Shown one piece after another: positions 7,008 to 13,512 of a DNA stretch of 17,067 nucleotides. The stretch comes from Candidatus Lloydbacteria bacterium RIFCSPLOWO2_02_FULL_54_12 (GTDB lineage: Bacteria; Patescibacteriota; Minisyncoccia; Phycocordibacterales; UBA6899), in contig MHLS01000030.1 in assembly GCA_001819095.1 (NCBI GenBank), positions 51,525-68,591 on the forward strand. Reading direction: 5' to 3'. The stretch's first letter is position 1, and each line of letters opens with the position of its first letter. The position numbers and the translations under genes are program-made. The notes under the pieces were generated by a model. That model ran no database searches. It was given only the letters and a program-made list of their open reading frames with translations, and had not been told where the DNA came from.

Positions 7008-7370
7008 CAGTTGCTAGTCACTAGTTTTCAGTTGCCAGAAACGAGCAATGATTTAGTCTGGATAATTTCGAACGACGTGCATCTGTCGTTCGTCACTGGT
7101 TACAATCTTTTTTTTAACAAGTGACGAGCGACCGATTTTGAGTTTTTTGAATTTATCTGAAAACTGACAACTGCCTACTACTTACTGACTCATGCCCTGC
7201 CTCGGCTTCGGCGCACGTCTTTCAACATACACAAAACCGTCAAATGCTTTGGGAAAGAAGGGTGTCGGCACATTCCTTGAGATCGGAGACCGCTCGGCTT
7301 TGCGCACTGGTGCCTGTTTGTTATGTTCTCGGTGTTTCATATGATCTTGTGTTTACTGACAACTAGTGAC
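7008..7370. repeat. Repeat-rich spacer between mraZ and rsmH
   Basis: The spacer holds scattered, related short words built on CAGTTG, TAGTCACTAGT and AGTTTTCAG in both orientations: 7008-7038, 7157-7172 and 7355-7370. ACTGACAACT occurs at both 7163-7172 and 7355-7364. A near-perfect inverted repeat (16 of 18 bases) has arms 7085-7102 and 7115-7132 around a T-rich loop. The base composition is AT-rich compared with the genes, except for a GC-richer island at about 7182-7340 that holds a small ORF. Confidence 0.55.
7182..7340 (-). CDS. Possible 52-residue ORF between mraZ and rsmH
   Basis: An ATG ORF of 52 codons in the GC-richer island of the spacer. The peptide is basic and proline-rich (MKHREHNKQAPVRKAERS, later RRAPKPRQGMSQ), with an aromatic patch around FFPKAFDGFVYVE. 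No SD is visible and no membrane segment is predicted. Evidence for coding is its composition, which resembles the genes rather than the surrounding repeats, and its place in the operon. An ORF of this size can occur by chance, so confidence is low. Confidence 0.35.
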   Translation of the reverse strand: MKHREHNKQAPVRKAERSPISRNVPTPFFPKAFDGFVYVERRAPKPRQGMSQ

Positions 7371-7380
7371 CGATGACCGG

Positions 7381-7815
7381 CTAAAGTACACCGCGCTCTC
7401 CTAACTGCTCGGCCATACGGTCCGCCTGTGCGATCATCTCTCCCTTGTACGACTGCCATGCGTTCTCGTCCCAGATCTCGACGCGGTCATATGCTCCGGT
7501 CAATACGACGCGTTCTTTGAGTCCCGCGTACGCTTTGAGCGTGTCGGGAATGAGAATGCGCCCGATGGCGTCGATCTCCACCTCAAATGCACCCGAGAGC
7601 ATCGCGCGTGAGAAACCGCGGTCTTCGGATTTGCCGACGGAGAGCTTCGAGAGTTTCTGTGCGAACATCGCCCATGCTTTCGTCGGATAGAGCGAGAGGC
7701 ACTTATTGAGCCCGAGGGTGATGACCCCTTTTCTTCCGAGTTCCTTGCGGAATCTCACGGGAACGGAAAGACGCTTTTTATCGTCGACCGAGTGAATGTA
7801 TTCGCCGATGAACAT
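7381..7815 (-). CDS. mraZ: MraZ, dcw cluster transcriptional regulator
   Basis: A DNA-binding protein that forms rings and represses or tunes its own dcw operon. It has 144 residues, the normal length. Two AbrB-like half-domains are visible: the first with DDKKRLSVPVRFRKEL (about 11-26), the second with EIDAIGRILIPDTLKAYAGL (about 80-99), each carrying the family D-x-x-x-R-x-x-x-P pattern. The C-terminal region IWDENAWQSY is also typical. It is the first recognised gene of the cluster and sits about 150 bases below a promoter with GTGGG boxes, its expected operator. The start has no SD despite the long leader. Confidence 0.95.
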   Translation of the reverse strand: MFIGEYIHSVDDKKRLSVPVRFRKELGRKGVITLGLNKCLSLYPTKAWAMFAQKLSKLSVGKSEDRGFSRAMLSGAFEVEIDAIGRILIPDTLKAYAGLKERVVLTGAYDRVEIWDENAWQSYKGEMIAQADRMAEQLGERGVL

Positions 7816-7889
7816 GATGTTGATCAGGACTCGTTACCGTTTCGAGAAGCCCTGAGTCTGGCGCACTCACTCTTTTGAACGCGCCAATC

Positions 7890-7961
7890 TCAATTTTTCT
7901 CCAACTCTCCTCGTAGCGCGCAGAAATTTCGAGGAGAAGTATTTCCCACTTTTTCCCACAT
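7890..7961 (-). other. Possible 23-codon leader ORF and hairpin in the mraZ 5' UTR
   Basis: An ATG lies seven bases below the mraZ TATAAT and opens a 23-codon frame (MWEKVGNTSPRN...) that ends before mraZ, in a different frame. The spacing is like the other near-leaderless starts in this window. Two of the GTGGG boxes lie inside it. The leader also holds an 8-bp stem (TCTCCTCG 7906-7913 with CGAGGAGA 7930-7937). Either could affect mraZ translation. This is speculative. Confidence 0.25.
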
Positions 7962-7998
7962 GCATACCATTATATCCCACTTGTCTCCCACTTACCAA
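7945..7998 (-). promoter_or_regulatory. mraZ promoter with four MraZ-type boxes
   Basis: On the minus strand, TTGGTA (7993-7998), an 18-base spacer and TATAAT (7969-7974) form the promoter. GTGGG boxes occur at 7987-7991 and 7976-7980 (period 11, within the spacer) and at 7955-7959 and 7945-7949 (period 10, just below the -10). Repeated TGGG boxes with about 10-base period are the known MraZ recognition pattern, so autoregulation of the dcw cluster is a strong inference. Confidence 0.85.
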
Positions 7999-8006
7999 CC
8001 ACCGGG

Positions 8007-8015
8007 TTATCCACA
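8007..8015 (+). promoter_or_regulatory. DnaA-box-like site upstream of mraZ
   Basis: TTATCCACA is an exact match to the classic DnaA box. It lies just above the mraZ -35. It is a single site with no AT-rich unwinding region or neighbouring boxes, so it is not an origin. It could be a DnaA regulatory site or a chance match. Confidence 0.35.
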
Positions 8016-8019
8016 CCCT

Positions 8020-8129
8020 GTACTACGGGCAAGCCGAGTACGGGGCAGGCACCCCCCTCCAATGGTCGCCCGAGGCGACCCTTCAAGGAGAGCCATCTCC
8101 AAGAACCAGAGGACTGACCTTGAAGGGTC
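8020..8129. repeat. Cluster of strong hairpins between lysS and the mraZ promoter
   Basis: Three structures are seen. GTACT-a-CGG pairs with CCG-AGTAC (8020-8041). GGTCGCC pairs perfectly with GGCGACC around CGA (8064-8080). GACCCTTCAAGG pairs perfectly with CCTTGAAGGGTC (8077-8088 with 8118-8129), and GGAGA/TCTCC closes an inner stem. The last two share bases 8077-8080 and so exclude each other. I see no gene in 7999-8241. It could be a repeat element or a structured RNA. Confidence 0.6.
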
Positions 8130-8194
8130 AAAAATACGGGGCGTTCGTTCGAGGCGGAATCAGAGTTCCACCTTGGGATGCTCCCCCAAACAAC

Positions 8195-8216
8195 AAAAAA
8201 GCCCGCAAAACGGGCA
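8195..8216 (-). terminator. Rho-independent terminator of greA-lysS
   Basis: On the minus strand GCCCG, loop TTTTG, CGGGC is followed by six T residues. It lies about 26 bases after the lysS stop codon and should end the greA-lysS transcript. Confidence 0.88.
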
Positions 8217-8241
8217 AAAGCCGAGTGGTGGGGGCGACCCC

Positions 8242-9702
8242 CTACGCCTTTGGTCTTAAAAGTGGGAAGAGCTGTGCCTCGCGGACAGAGCGGTTGGCAA
8301 GGAAGGCGAAAAGGCGCTCGGAGACGCCGAAACCGCAGGCGGGGGGCATCCCATGCTCTAGCGCCTCGACAAAGTCGCGGTCGAACATCTGCGCCTCTTC
8401 GTCTCCCTGGTCGCGGAGTTTCTGCTGTTCGGCGAACCGTGCGGCTTGATCAACAGGGTCGTTCAATTCGCTGTAACCTTTCCCGACCTCGCTTCCCGCG
8501 ATGATCGGCTGGAATTGCTCGACGGTCTTCCCTCCTTGACCCAGTTTTGCGAGCGGAGACATTTCGACGGGAACATTCACCAGAAAGCCCGGACCGCTTA
8601 ATTGCTTGCGGCTGTGTTTCCAGAGCGCGTCGATAGCACGGATGCGATTCCACCCCTTCTTGTCGTAGACCACCTTCAGTCGCTTGAGCGCCGCCTCGAT
8701 AGTTGCGAGGTCCGCCGTCGCGATATCGATGTCGGTGCACTTTTTAATCGTTGCGGCGTAGTCGTAGCGCTCCCACGGCTTCCCGAAGTCGACGGTGTGC
8801 TCCCCGACCGTGAACTCGAGCGTGCCAAAGACCGTTTCCGCCAAATGCTTATAGAGCCGCTCGACCAGCTTCATGCCGTCCTCGTAATTCGCGTACGCCC
8901 AATAAAATTCCATCTGCGTATAATCCTGCGCGTGTTCGTGGCTCATGCCTTCATTTCGGAAGATGCGGCCAATCTCGAACACTTTGTCGAATCCGGCGAC
9001 CAACAGGCGCTTCTGCCACAACTCCCCCGCCGAGATGCGGAGGTACATATCGAGGTCGAGCGCATGGTGATGCGTCTTGAAAGGCCGCGCATCGGCACCA
9101 CCCGTCGTCTTCTCCAAGACCGGCGTTTCCACCTCAAGGAAACCTTCAGCGACAAGGAACGTGCGGATGGTGTTCCAGAATTTCGCTCTTTTCACAAAAA
9201 GATCGCGAAGTTCCGCGTCGAGCATGAGGTCGACATAACGCAAACGCAACTTCTCTTCGGGGTCTTGGAGTCCGTGCCATTTCTCGGGAAGCGGAAGGAG
9301 CGACTTCGCCGCCATGGTCCATGCTCCCGCCAGAAGGCTCTCTTCGCCGCGCTGGGTACGAAAGAGTTCGCCGTAACAACCGATGAAATCGCCGACATCG
9401 ACCGCGGCTTCGAAGAGCGCCATGTCGGCATCACCGAGCACATCCTTTTTGAATACGACTTGGAGCATGGCCGTTCCGTCATTGAGTACGACGAACTGGA
9501 TTGCACCTTGCCCGCGAATGGCCATGATGCGGCCGGCGATCGCCAGCTTCTTCTTTTCTTCAGCGAGACCGGTGAACCGCGCGCGAAGCTCCGCAAGCGA
9601 AAGATCCCGCGCCACTTTGCTCGGGTACGGGTCGCCCCCCTTCTCGCGGAGCAAAGCGAGTTTCTTCAGACGCTCGGCTCTCAACTCCTCGATGCCAGCC
9701 AT
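8242..9702 (-). CDS. lysS: Lysyl-tRNA synthetase, class II
   Basis: Charges tRNA-Lys with lysine using ATP. It has 486 residues, normal for bacterial LysS. An OB-fold anticodon-binding domain covers about 50-140 (LAIAGRIMAIRGQGAIQFVVLND). The catalytic core has motif 1 (FLEVETPVLEKTTGGADARPF, 188-208), motif 2 (VFEIGRIFRNEGMSHEHAQDYTQMEFYWAY, 241-270) and motif 3 (GMPPACGFGVSERLFAFL, 451-468). The usual motif 3 context is GxGxGIDRL; here it reads CGFGVSERL, keeping the key Arg but with Ser-Glu in place of Ile-Asp. LKTTGGADARPF-like and THHHALDLDMYLRISAGELWQKRL segments are clear LysRS signatures. It lies 18 bases below greA, with no SD, and a terminator follows. Confidence 0.97.
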   Translation of the reverse strand: MAGIEELRAERLKKLALLREKGGDPYPSKVARDLSLAELRARFTGLAEEKKKLAIAGRIMAIRGQGAIQFVVLNDGTAMLQVVFKKDVLGDADMALFEAAVDVGDFIGCYGELFRTQRGEESLLAGAWTMAAKSLLPLPEKWHGLQDPEEKLRLRYVDLMLDAELRDLFVKRAKFWNTIRTFLVAEGFLEVETPVLEKTTGGADARPFKTHHHALDLDMYLRISAGELWQKRLLVAGFDKVFEIGRIFRNEGMSHEHAQDYTQMEFYWAYANYEDGMKLVERLYKHLAETVFGTLEFTVGEHTVDFGKPWERYDYAATIKKCTDIDIATADLATIEAALKRLKVVYDKKGWNRIRAIDALWKHSRKQLSGPGFLVNVPVEMSPLAKLGQGGKTVEQFQPIIAGSEVGKGYSELNDPVDQAARFAEQQKLRDQGDEEAQMFDRDFVEALEHGMPPACGFGVSERLFAFLANRSVREAQLFPLLRPKA

Positions 9703-9720
9703 TCTGTTTTCGTAGTGAAG

Positions 9721-10188
9721 TTACTTAATATCCAAGATCTCGCAGGCCGAATCGCCCGAGGGCGACGAACAGGTGAACTGGTCCCCCTTCCCTTTTCCCA
9801 TCATCGCGTCGCCGAGCGGCGACTTGTTGGAAAGCTTTCCTTTTGCGATGTCGGCTTCCTCCGATCCGACGATGGTGTAGGTTTTCGTATCACTCCCCCG
9901 CTTCACCGTGACGACCGAACCGATGCCGACCGTGTCGGTCTTGTGCTTCCCGCCGACGATGACGACATTCTTGAGCATTTCATCGAGAACCCTGATGCGA
10001 TCCTCGACATCTGCCTGCGCTTCACGCGCCGAATGATATTCCGCGTTCTCCGAGATATCCCCGAGCGCCTTCGCCGCCTCCAGCGCCTCGGCGATCTCTT
10101 TGCGCTTTACGCGGGTGAGGAACTCCAACTCTTTTGTTAATTCGTCGCATTTCTCCTTGCTCAAATACTCTTTAGATGTGTTGGCCAT
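9721..10188 (-). CDS. greA: Transcription elongation factor GreA
   Basis: Binds the secondary channel of RNA polymerase and stimulates cleavage of backtracked RNA. It has 155 residues, the usual length. The N-terminal coiled-coil hairpin (about 1-78) carries the tip motif LGDISENAEYHSARE, with the acidic pair Asp44 and Glu47 that coordinates the catalytic Mg ion. The C-terminal FKBP-like domain includes the YTIVGSEEADIAKGKLSNKSPLGDAMMGK region. The tail ends with two Cys (CSSPSGDSACEILDIK) where other family members usually have a short beta strand. greA and lysS form an operon, a common pairing. The TATAGT box is eight bases upstream of the ATG. Confidence 0.96.
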   Translation of the reverse strand: MANTSKEYLSKEKCDELTKELEFLTRVKRKEIAEALEAAKALGDISENAEYHSAREAQADVEDRIRVLDEMLKNVVIVGGKHKTDTVGIGSVVTVKRGSDTKTYTIVGSEEADIAKGKLSNKSPLGDAMMGKGKGDQFTCSSPSGDSACEILDIK

Positions 10189-10196
10189 GATTGGGC

Positions 10197-10225
10197 ACTA
10201 TAGCATGGTTCGAGGGTGGCGGCAA
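10197..10225 (-). promoter_or_regulatory. greA-lysS promoter
   Basis: TTGCCG (10220-10225), a 17-base spacer and TATAGT (10197-10202) on the minus strand. The -10 ends eight bases before the greA ATG, which predicts a leader of one or two bases. Confidence 0.65.
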
Positions 10226-10238
10226 TGCCGAGCGGCAA

Positions 10239-10562
10239 CTACTTTCCCCTCACTCCGTGGAGGGTATTTTCTATCCGTACAACACGCTTCTCAAGCCGCG
10301 CAAATTCGCTTCGGCCAACTTTTTCATTCTTGATTTCTTGGACATCAATCATCAGTTGCCCGATCATTTGCGTGTGCGTGTCGAGTTTTTTTGTAATGTT
10401 AGCGATGCTGTCAGTATGGTCATCCAATTTTCTATTTAACCCGCCGAATTGTTCCGCTATTCCCGAAACCCGCCCCTGAAAATCTTCGGAAAGTACGCCG
10501 AGATAGCGCTTAATCTCCTGCGTGTGAGAATCTTGCTTTTTTGTTGCGGTCTTCTTTTTCAT
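10239..10562 (-). CDS. Small coiled-coil protein of unknown function, 107 residues
   Basis: I cannot name a family. The N-terminus is a Lys/Thr-rich tail (MKKKTATKKQ), followed by a long helix with regular heptads and a repeated motif H-T-x-x-I: SHTQEIKR, DHTDSIAN, THTQMIGQ. These are spaced about 36 and 14 residues apart, with IANITKKLDTHTQMIGQLMIDVQEI typical of a parallel coiled coil. It ends with a basic FARLEKRVVRIENTL helix. No membrane segment or Cys is present. It is transcribed alone, from a promoter whose -10 is six bases before the ATG, between the mrdA end and greA. A structural or adaptor role is possible. The start is supported by the promoter geometry. Confidence 0.78.
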   Translation of the reverse strand: MKKKTATKKQDSHTQEIKRYLGVLSEDFQGRVSGIAEQFGGLNRKLDDHTDSIANITKKLDTHTQMIGQLMIDVQEIKNEKVGRSEFARLEKRVVRIENTLHGVRGK

Positions 10563-10568
10563 GTGTGC

Positions 10569-10597
10569 AGTTTACGCCTAATTATTTCACTCGTCAA
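10569..10597 (-). promoter_or_regulatory. Promoter of the coiled-coil gene
   Basis: TTGACG (10592-10597), a 17-base spacer and TAAACT (10569-10574) on the minus strand, then six bases (GCACAC) and the ATG. This is the clearest predicted leaderless start in the window. Confidence 0.7.
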
Positions 10598-10604
10598 CCC
10601 GTAA

Positions 10605-10636
10605 AATCAGCCTTTCTTTTCTGCCGCCCGCTGACT
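10605..10636 (-). terminator. Probable terminator of the mre-mrdA operon
   Basis: On the minus strand AGTCAGC pairs with GCTGATT (one G-U) around an 18-base loop. The U-tail is short (TTTT, overlapping the stem). The hairpin includes the last bases of the mrdA stop region and lies just upstream of the coiled-coil gene promoter. Weak but well placed. Confidence 0.4.
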
Positions 10637-12317
10637 AGTGTTGTAAATACTCCGGAGTTTCAGCGAGCATGAACCAGAAGAGTTGCTGGGCGACATAGCT
10701 TGCATTCGTCGTGTTCCCCCGCACGCCCTTGTCCATGACCACCGCGAATGCATAGCGCGGTTTGTCGTACGGAAAGAATCCGATTACCAACGAGTTGACA
10801 CGGGTCTTCGCGGTGCCGAGTTCGGCGGTGCCCGTTTTTGCAGCGATCTTTATTCCCGGAATGTTGAGGAGGCTCGCGGTACCCTCGACGGCCCCTCTCC
10901 TCATGCCTTCTCCGACAACGGTAAAATATTCTTCGGGAAGAGGGATGCGCATTGAAGTCGTCGCGGCATCAAGCGCCAAATGCGGAGTGACGATAACCCC
11001 CTTGGACGCAATGACTGCCGCCTCGCGCAATGCCTGAAGCAGGGTCGCCTGCATGCCATATTGGCCGATTCCCGTGAAATACGTATCACCGATGCGCCAT
11101 GTCGGATCATCGGGAAAGTTCTTCGCTTTCCATTCGGGGTTAGGCAATATGCCCGATTGTTCGCCATAGAGGTCTATGCCCGTCGACGAACCGTAGCCGA
11201 AGAGTCGCGCGTACGTTTCGAGCTTCGCGATGCCAAGTCCTTTCTGGCTTTTGTATCCTCCCGCAAGTTCATAGAAATAGACGTTCGAAGACTGCGCGAT
11301 GGCACTGCGCATATCGAGCCAACCGTGCGCTTTCCAGTCGTTGAACCGCGTCTCTTCGTCGGGAATATACGGATGCGGTATCGCAATAAAACCCTTACTT
11401 TCGATGAGCGTACTCGGCGTGACGATGCCCTCATTTAGGGCGCCGACCGCAAACATGGGCTTCACGATAGAGCCCGGCGTATACAGTCCCGACACCGCGC
11501 GGTTCAAGAACGGCGTACGTTTGTCCGTATTCCACTGCGCGATCGCCTCCGCATCGTCTCCGGAGGTCATCACGTTCGGGTCGTATTCGGGATAGGAAAC
11601 AAGCGCAAGCATCTCGCCGGTTGCAATGTCCATGATGGCGCCCGCGCCGCCGAGATAATCTTCGTCCCGCGCGACCCTCGCTACGATCTCGTAGAACTTC
11701 TCCTCGACCCGCGCGTCGACGGCAAGCCGCAGGTCGAGGCCGGAGCGCGGCGGGTCGATGACGTTCGAAGACATCACGTTCCCCAAGGCGTCGGTCTCAA
11801 TGATGCGAAGCCCCGTCTTCCCCTTCAGGCGGTCGTTGTAATATGCTTCGACGCCGGCTCCCGCTTCGTAGTCCTTGCGATAATAGACACCGTGACGGTC
11901 ACGTGCCGGATAGTGGAGAAACCCCAGCAGATGCCCGAAACCTTCCCGCGTGCGGTAGGAACGAAGCGAGTAGCCAAGCTCCTCGGGCGACGGTGTGTTC
12001 CACGCGAGCTCTACGCCGTTGCGGTCTAGAATGATCCCGCGCTCCGGAAAAAGCAGTTGGTGTTCCAGACGGTTCTCCGCGCTTTTCCCGGCATAAACCT
12101 CGCCTTCGACAAGCTGAAGCACGAAAGCTCGCCCGAGAAATATCACGCCGACAAAGGTAAAAACCAGCGCAACGAGAAAAATAGTGCGGCGTTCGATCGG
12201 CGCCTCCATGCGTCCCTCGAATTGCTGAACGTCGAACTCGGGTATGTTCCGAGCGTCGAGAAATATCTCATCGGGGGCGATGTCGCTATTCGCATTCTTC
12301 CGAGGACGGCGGGTCAT
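10635..12317 (-). CDS. mrdA: Penicillin-binding protein 2, elongation transpeptidase
   Basis: A class B PBP that cross-links wall during elongation, working with MreB/C/D. It has 560 residues, somewhat shorter than many PBP2 proteins. A 44-residue cytoplasmic tail precedes one membrane span (about 45-66, TIFLVALVFTFVGVIFLGRAF). The dimerisation region is about 70-200 (PERGIILDRNGVELAWN, YYNDRLKGKTGL). Catalytic motifs are SIVK (Ser283, Lys286), SSN (343-345) and KTGTAELG (494-501). Its ATG overlaps the mreD-like stop as ATGA. The mre context separates it from the FtsI-like PBP at 3885-5648. No rodA lies beside it, so the partner polymerase must be elsewhere. Confidence 0.94.
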   Translation of the reverse strand: MTRRPRKNANSDIAPDEIFLDARNIPEFDVQQFEGRMEAPIERRTIFLVALVFTFVGVIFLGRAFVLQLVEGEVYAGKSAENRLEHQLLFPERGIILDRNGVELAWNTPSPEELGYSLRSYRTREGFGHLLGFLHYPARDRHGVYYRKDYEAGAGVEAYYNDRLKGKTGLRIIETDALGNVMSSNVIDPPRSGLDLRLAVDARVEEKFYEIVARVARDEDYLGGAGAIMDIATGEMLALVSYPEYDPNVMTSGDDAEAIAQWNTDKRTPFLNRAVSGLYTPGSIVKPMFAVGALNEGIVTPSTLIESKGFIAIPHPYIPDEETRFNDWKAHGWLDMRSAIAQSSNVYFYELAGGYKSQKGLGIAKLETYARLFGYGSSTGIDLYGEQSGILPNPEWKAKNFPDDPTWRIGDTYFTGIGQYGMQATLLQALREAAVIASKGVIVTPHLALDAATTSMRIPLPEEYFTVVGEGMRRGAVEGTASLLNIPGIKIAAKTGTAELGTAKTRVNSLVIGFFPYDKPRYAFAVVMDKGVRGNTTNASYVAQQLFWFMLAETPEYLQH

Positions 12318-12574
12318 CTCGGTTGTGTGCGGATAAACATCCTCAATGTCTCAACGGCGATAAAGGCGGCGAACACAGTGAGCGTAAGCAATCCGGCGGC
12401 GCTCCACACACCGTCTTCCCCGCCCCGATACAAGAGCTCTAAGAGGAGTGCGAAAGCGACAGATTCAACATAGCGCGGAAAGTAGAGCGCGCCGAAAGCC
12501 AAAAGCAGAAGGGTCACGACAAACGGCAAAAAAAGTGCGCTCGCCAATACGACAATGTTCAACAGTAGGCGCAT
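12314..12574 (-). CDS. MreD-like short membrane protein
   Basis: An 86-residue, very hydrophobic protein in the MreD slot between mreC and mrdA. Two or three membrane helices are likely: about 2-19 and 20-36 (LLLNIVVLASALFLPFVVTLLLLAF), then 40-55, and a last helix at about 60-78 (SAAGLLTLTVFAAFIAVETL). It has about half the usual MreD length (around 160), so it is called MreD-like from position and topology only. The start at 12574 is preferred: it comes eight bases after the mreC stop. An upstream ATG at 12649 would overlap mreC and add 25 polar residues. The stop overlaps the mrdA ATG (ATGA), implying coupled translation. Confidence 0.68.
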   Translation of the reverse strand: MRLLLNIVVLASALFLPFVVTLLLLAFGALYFPRYVESVAFALLLELLYRGGEDGVWSAAGLLTLTVFAAFIAVETLRMFIRTQPR

Positions 12575-12582
12575 GGATGTTA

Positions 12583-13422
12583 TTACTCGCTCGACCGTTC
12601 GGAAAGGACCACGTAGATAAAGCGAAGTTCGTTCACATTGAACGGCCACTGCACAAAAAGGTCCTCGAGCGACCCTCCCTCTCGCTCTTCAACGGCCTCG
12701 ACGACGCCCGCATAAGACGGCGCGAAGGCGGGGATCTCCACAAGGTCGCCGCGGAATACAGACACCCCCCTCGGAAGCGTGATACGAAAATTTCCTCCCC
12801 CTTCCCCGGTCATCGTCGCAGGGACCGAGCTCGTTCCCACGGTGACGGGAAGTTCGGTGCCGTGCGAGGAAAAGAGCGTTACGACCGCGCTTCCGGCCGC
12901 CACCCGATCCACCGTCCCTATCACAAAGTCGCCGTCGAAAAGGACCTTCATTCCCGCGAGAACTCCGTGGTCGCTTCCGACATCGACGACGAGCGTGTCG
13001 TACGGGGAGCGTCCGGGGGCCGCTATGACCCGCGCGAGGAGGATGTCGCGCTTTTCGGTGCGCCCGAGAGCGCCTTTGAGGTCTTCATTCTCCCCGCGGA
13101 GCCGGTCGCGCGAGTACGCCTCAAGCGCCGCCGAGTCGAGCGCATCCTTCAGTCGGATATTTTCCTCAACGAGTGACCGTTTCGACCGAAAGAGCGTTCC
13201 GGTCTCCTCCAACCATTGCGAGGAAAAAGATCCCGCCGACCAGAAAGGCCGTGCGATCGTTAAGGAGAGATAGGCGAATGAGTCCGCAAGCGGCGTACGA
13301 AGAACAACGAGTACGACAATGAAGAGGGATGCGTAAATGATCCACCGCTTCCGGCGCGATACATTATGTTTATCATGCCGAAACCCCGTAAGGGATCGCG
13401 AGCGCAGATGAAATTGGGTCAT
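12583..13422 (-). CDS. mreC: Rod shape-determining protein MreC
   Basis: A bitopic scaffold that links MreB to the wall synthesis enzymes outside the membrane. It has 279 residues, the usual length. The cytoplasmic N-terminus is basic (to about 26), one membrane span covers about 27-44 (WIIYASLFIVVLVVL), a coiled coil covers about 78-118 (SLVEENIRLKDALD, RGENEDLKGALG), and a double beta-barrel domain follows with RVIAAPGRSPYDTLVVDVGSD, KVLFDGDFVIGTVDRV and FRGDLVEIPAFAPS type segments. It comes 91 bases after mreB, across a structured spacer, and has no SD. GTATAAC immediately before the ATG resembles a -10, but its spacing is too short to judge. Confidence 0.92.
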   Translation of the reverse strand: MTQFHLRSRSLTGFRHDKHNVSRRKRWIIYASLFIVVLVVLRTPLADSFAYLSLTIARPFWSAGSFSSQWLEETGTLFRSKRSLVEENIRLKDALDSAALEAYSRDRLRGENEDLKGALGRTEKRDILLARVIAAPGRSPYDTLVVDVGSDHGVLAGMKVLFDGDFVIGTVDRVAAGSAVVTLFSSHGTELPVTVGTSSVPATMTGEGGGNFRITLPRGVSVFRGDLVEIPAFAPSYAGVVEAVEEREGGSLEDLFVQWPFNVNELRFIYVVLSERSSE

Positions 13423-13454
13423 AGTTATACGTTATGCGGTATGAGCATGGCGGT

Positions 13455-13506
13455 GCCCCGCGGTAAAAACCTGCGGGCGGCTCTCGCCGCATGCCTTCCG
13501 CGGGGC
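13455..13506 (-). other. Structured spacer between mreB and mreC
   Basis: GCCCCGCGG (minus strand) pairs perfectly with CCGCGGGGC over 9 bp (arms 13498-13506 and 13455-13463). Inside the loop, GCGGC-GAGA-GCCGC makes a second stem, and an alternative TGCGG/CCGCA pairing would be followed by GGTTTTT. This starts six bases after the mreB stop. It could lower mreC expression relative to mreB, by partial termination or by protecting the mreB 3' end. Confidence 0.55.
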
Positions 13507-13512
13507 GAACTC

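Noticed and set aside
7008..7370. A CRISPR array in the repeat-rich spacer
   Set aside because: The repeats are short, imperfect, in both orientations and unevenly spaced; no cas gene is present.
8007..8015. A replication origin near the DnaA-box match
   Set aside because: Only one box, no AT-rich unwinding region and no dnaA or dnaN gene nearby.
8602..10140. A 512-codon open frame on the plus strand
   Set aside because: It lies wholly antisense to lysS and greA, both with clear family motifs. It is a by-product of their codon use.
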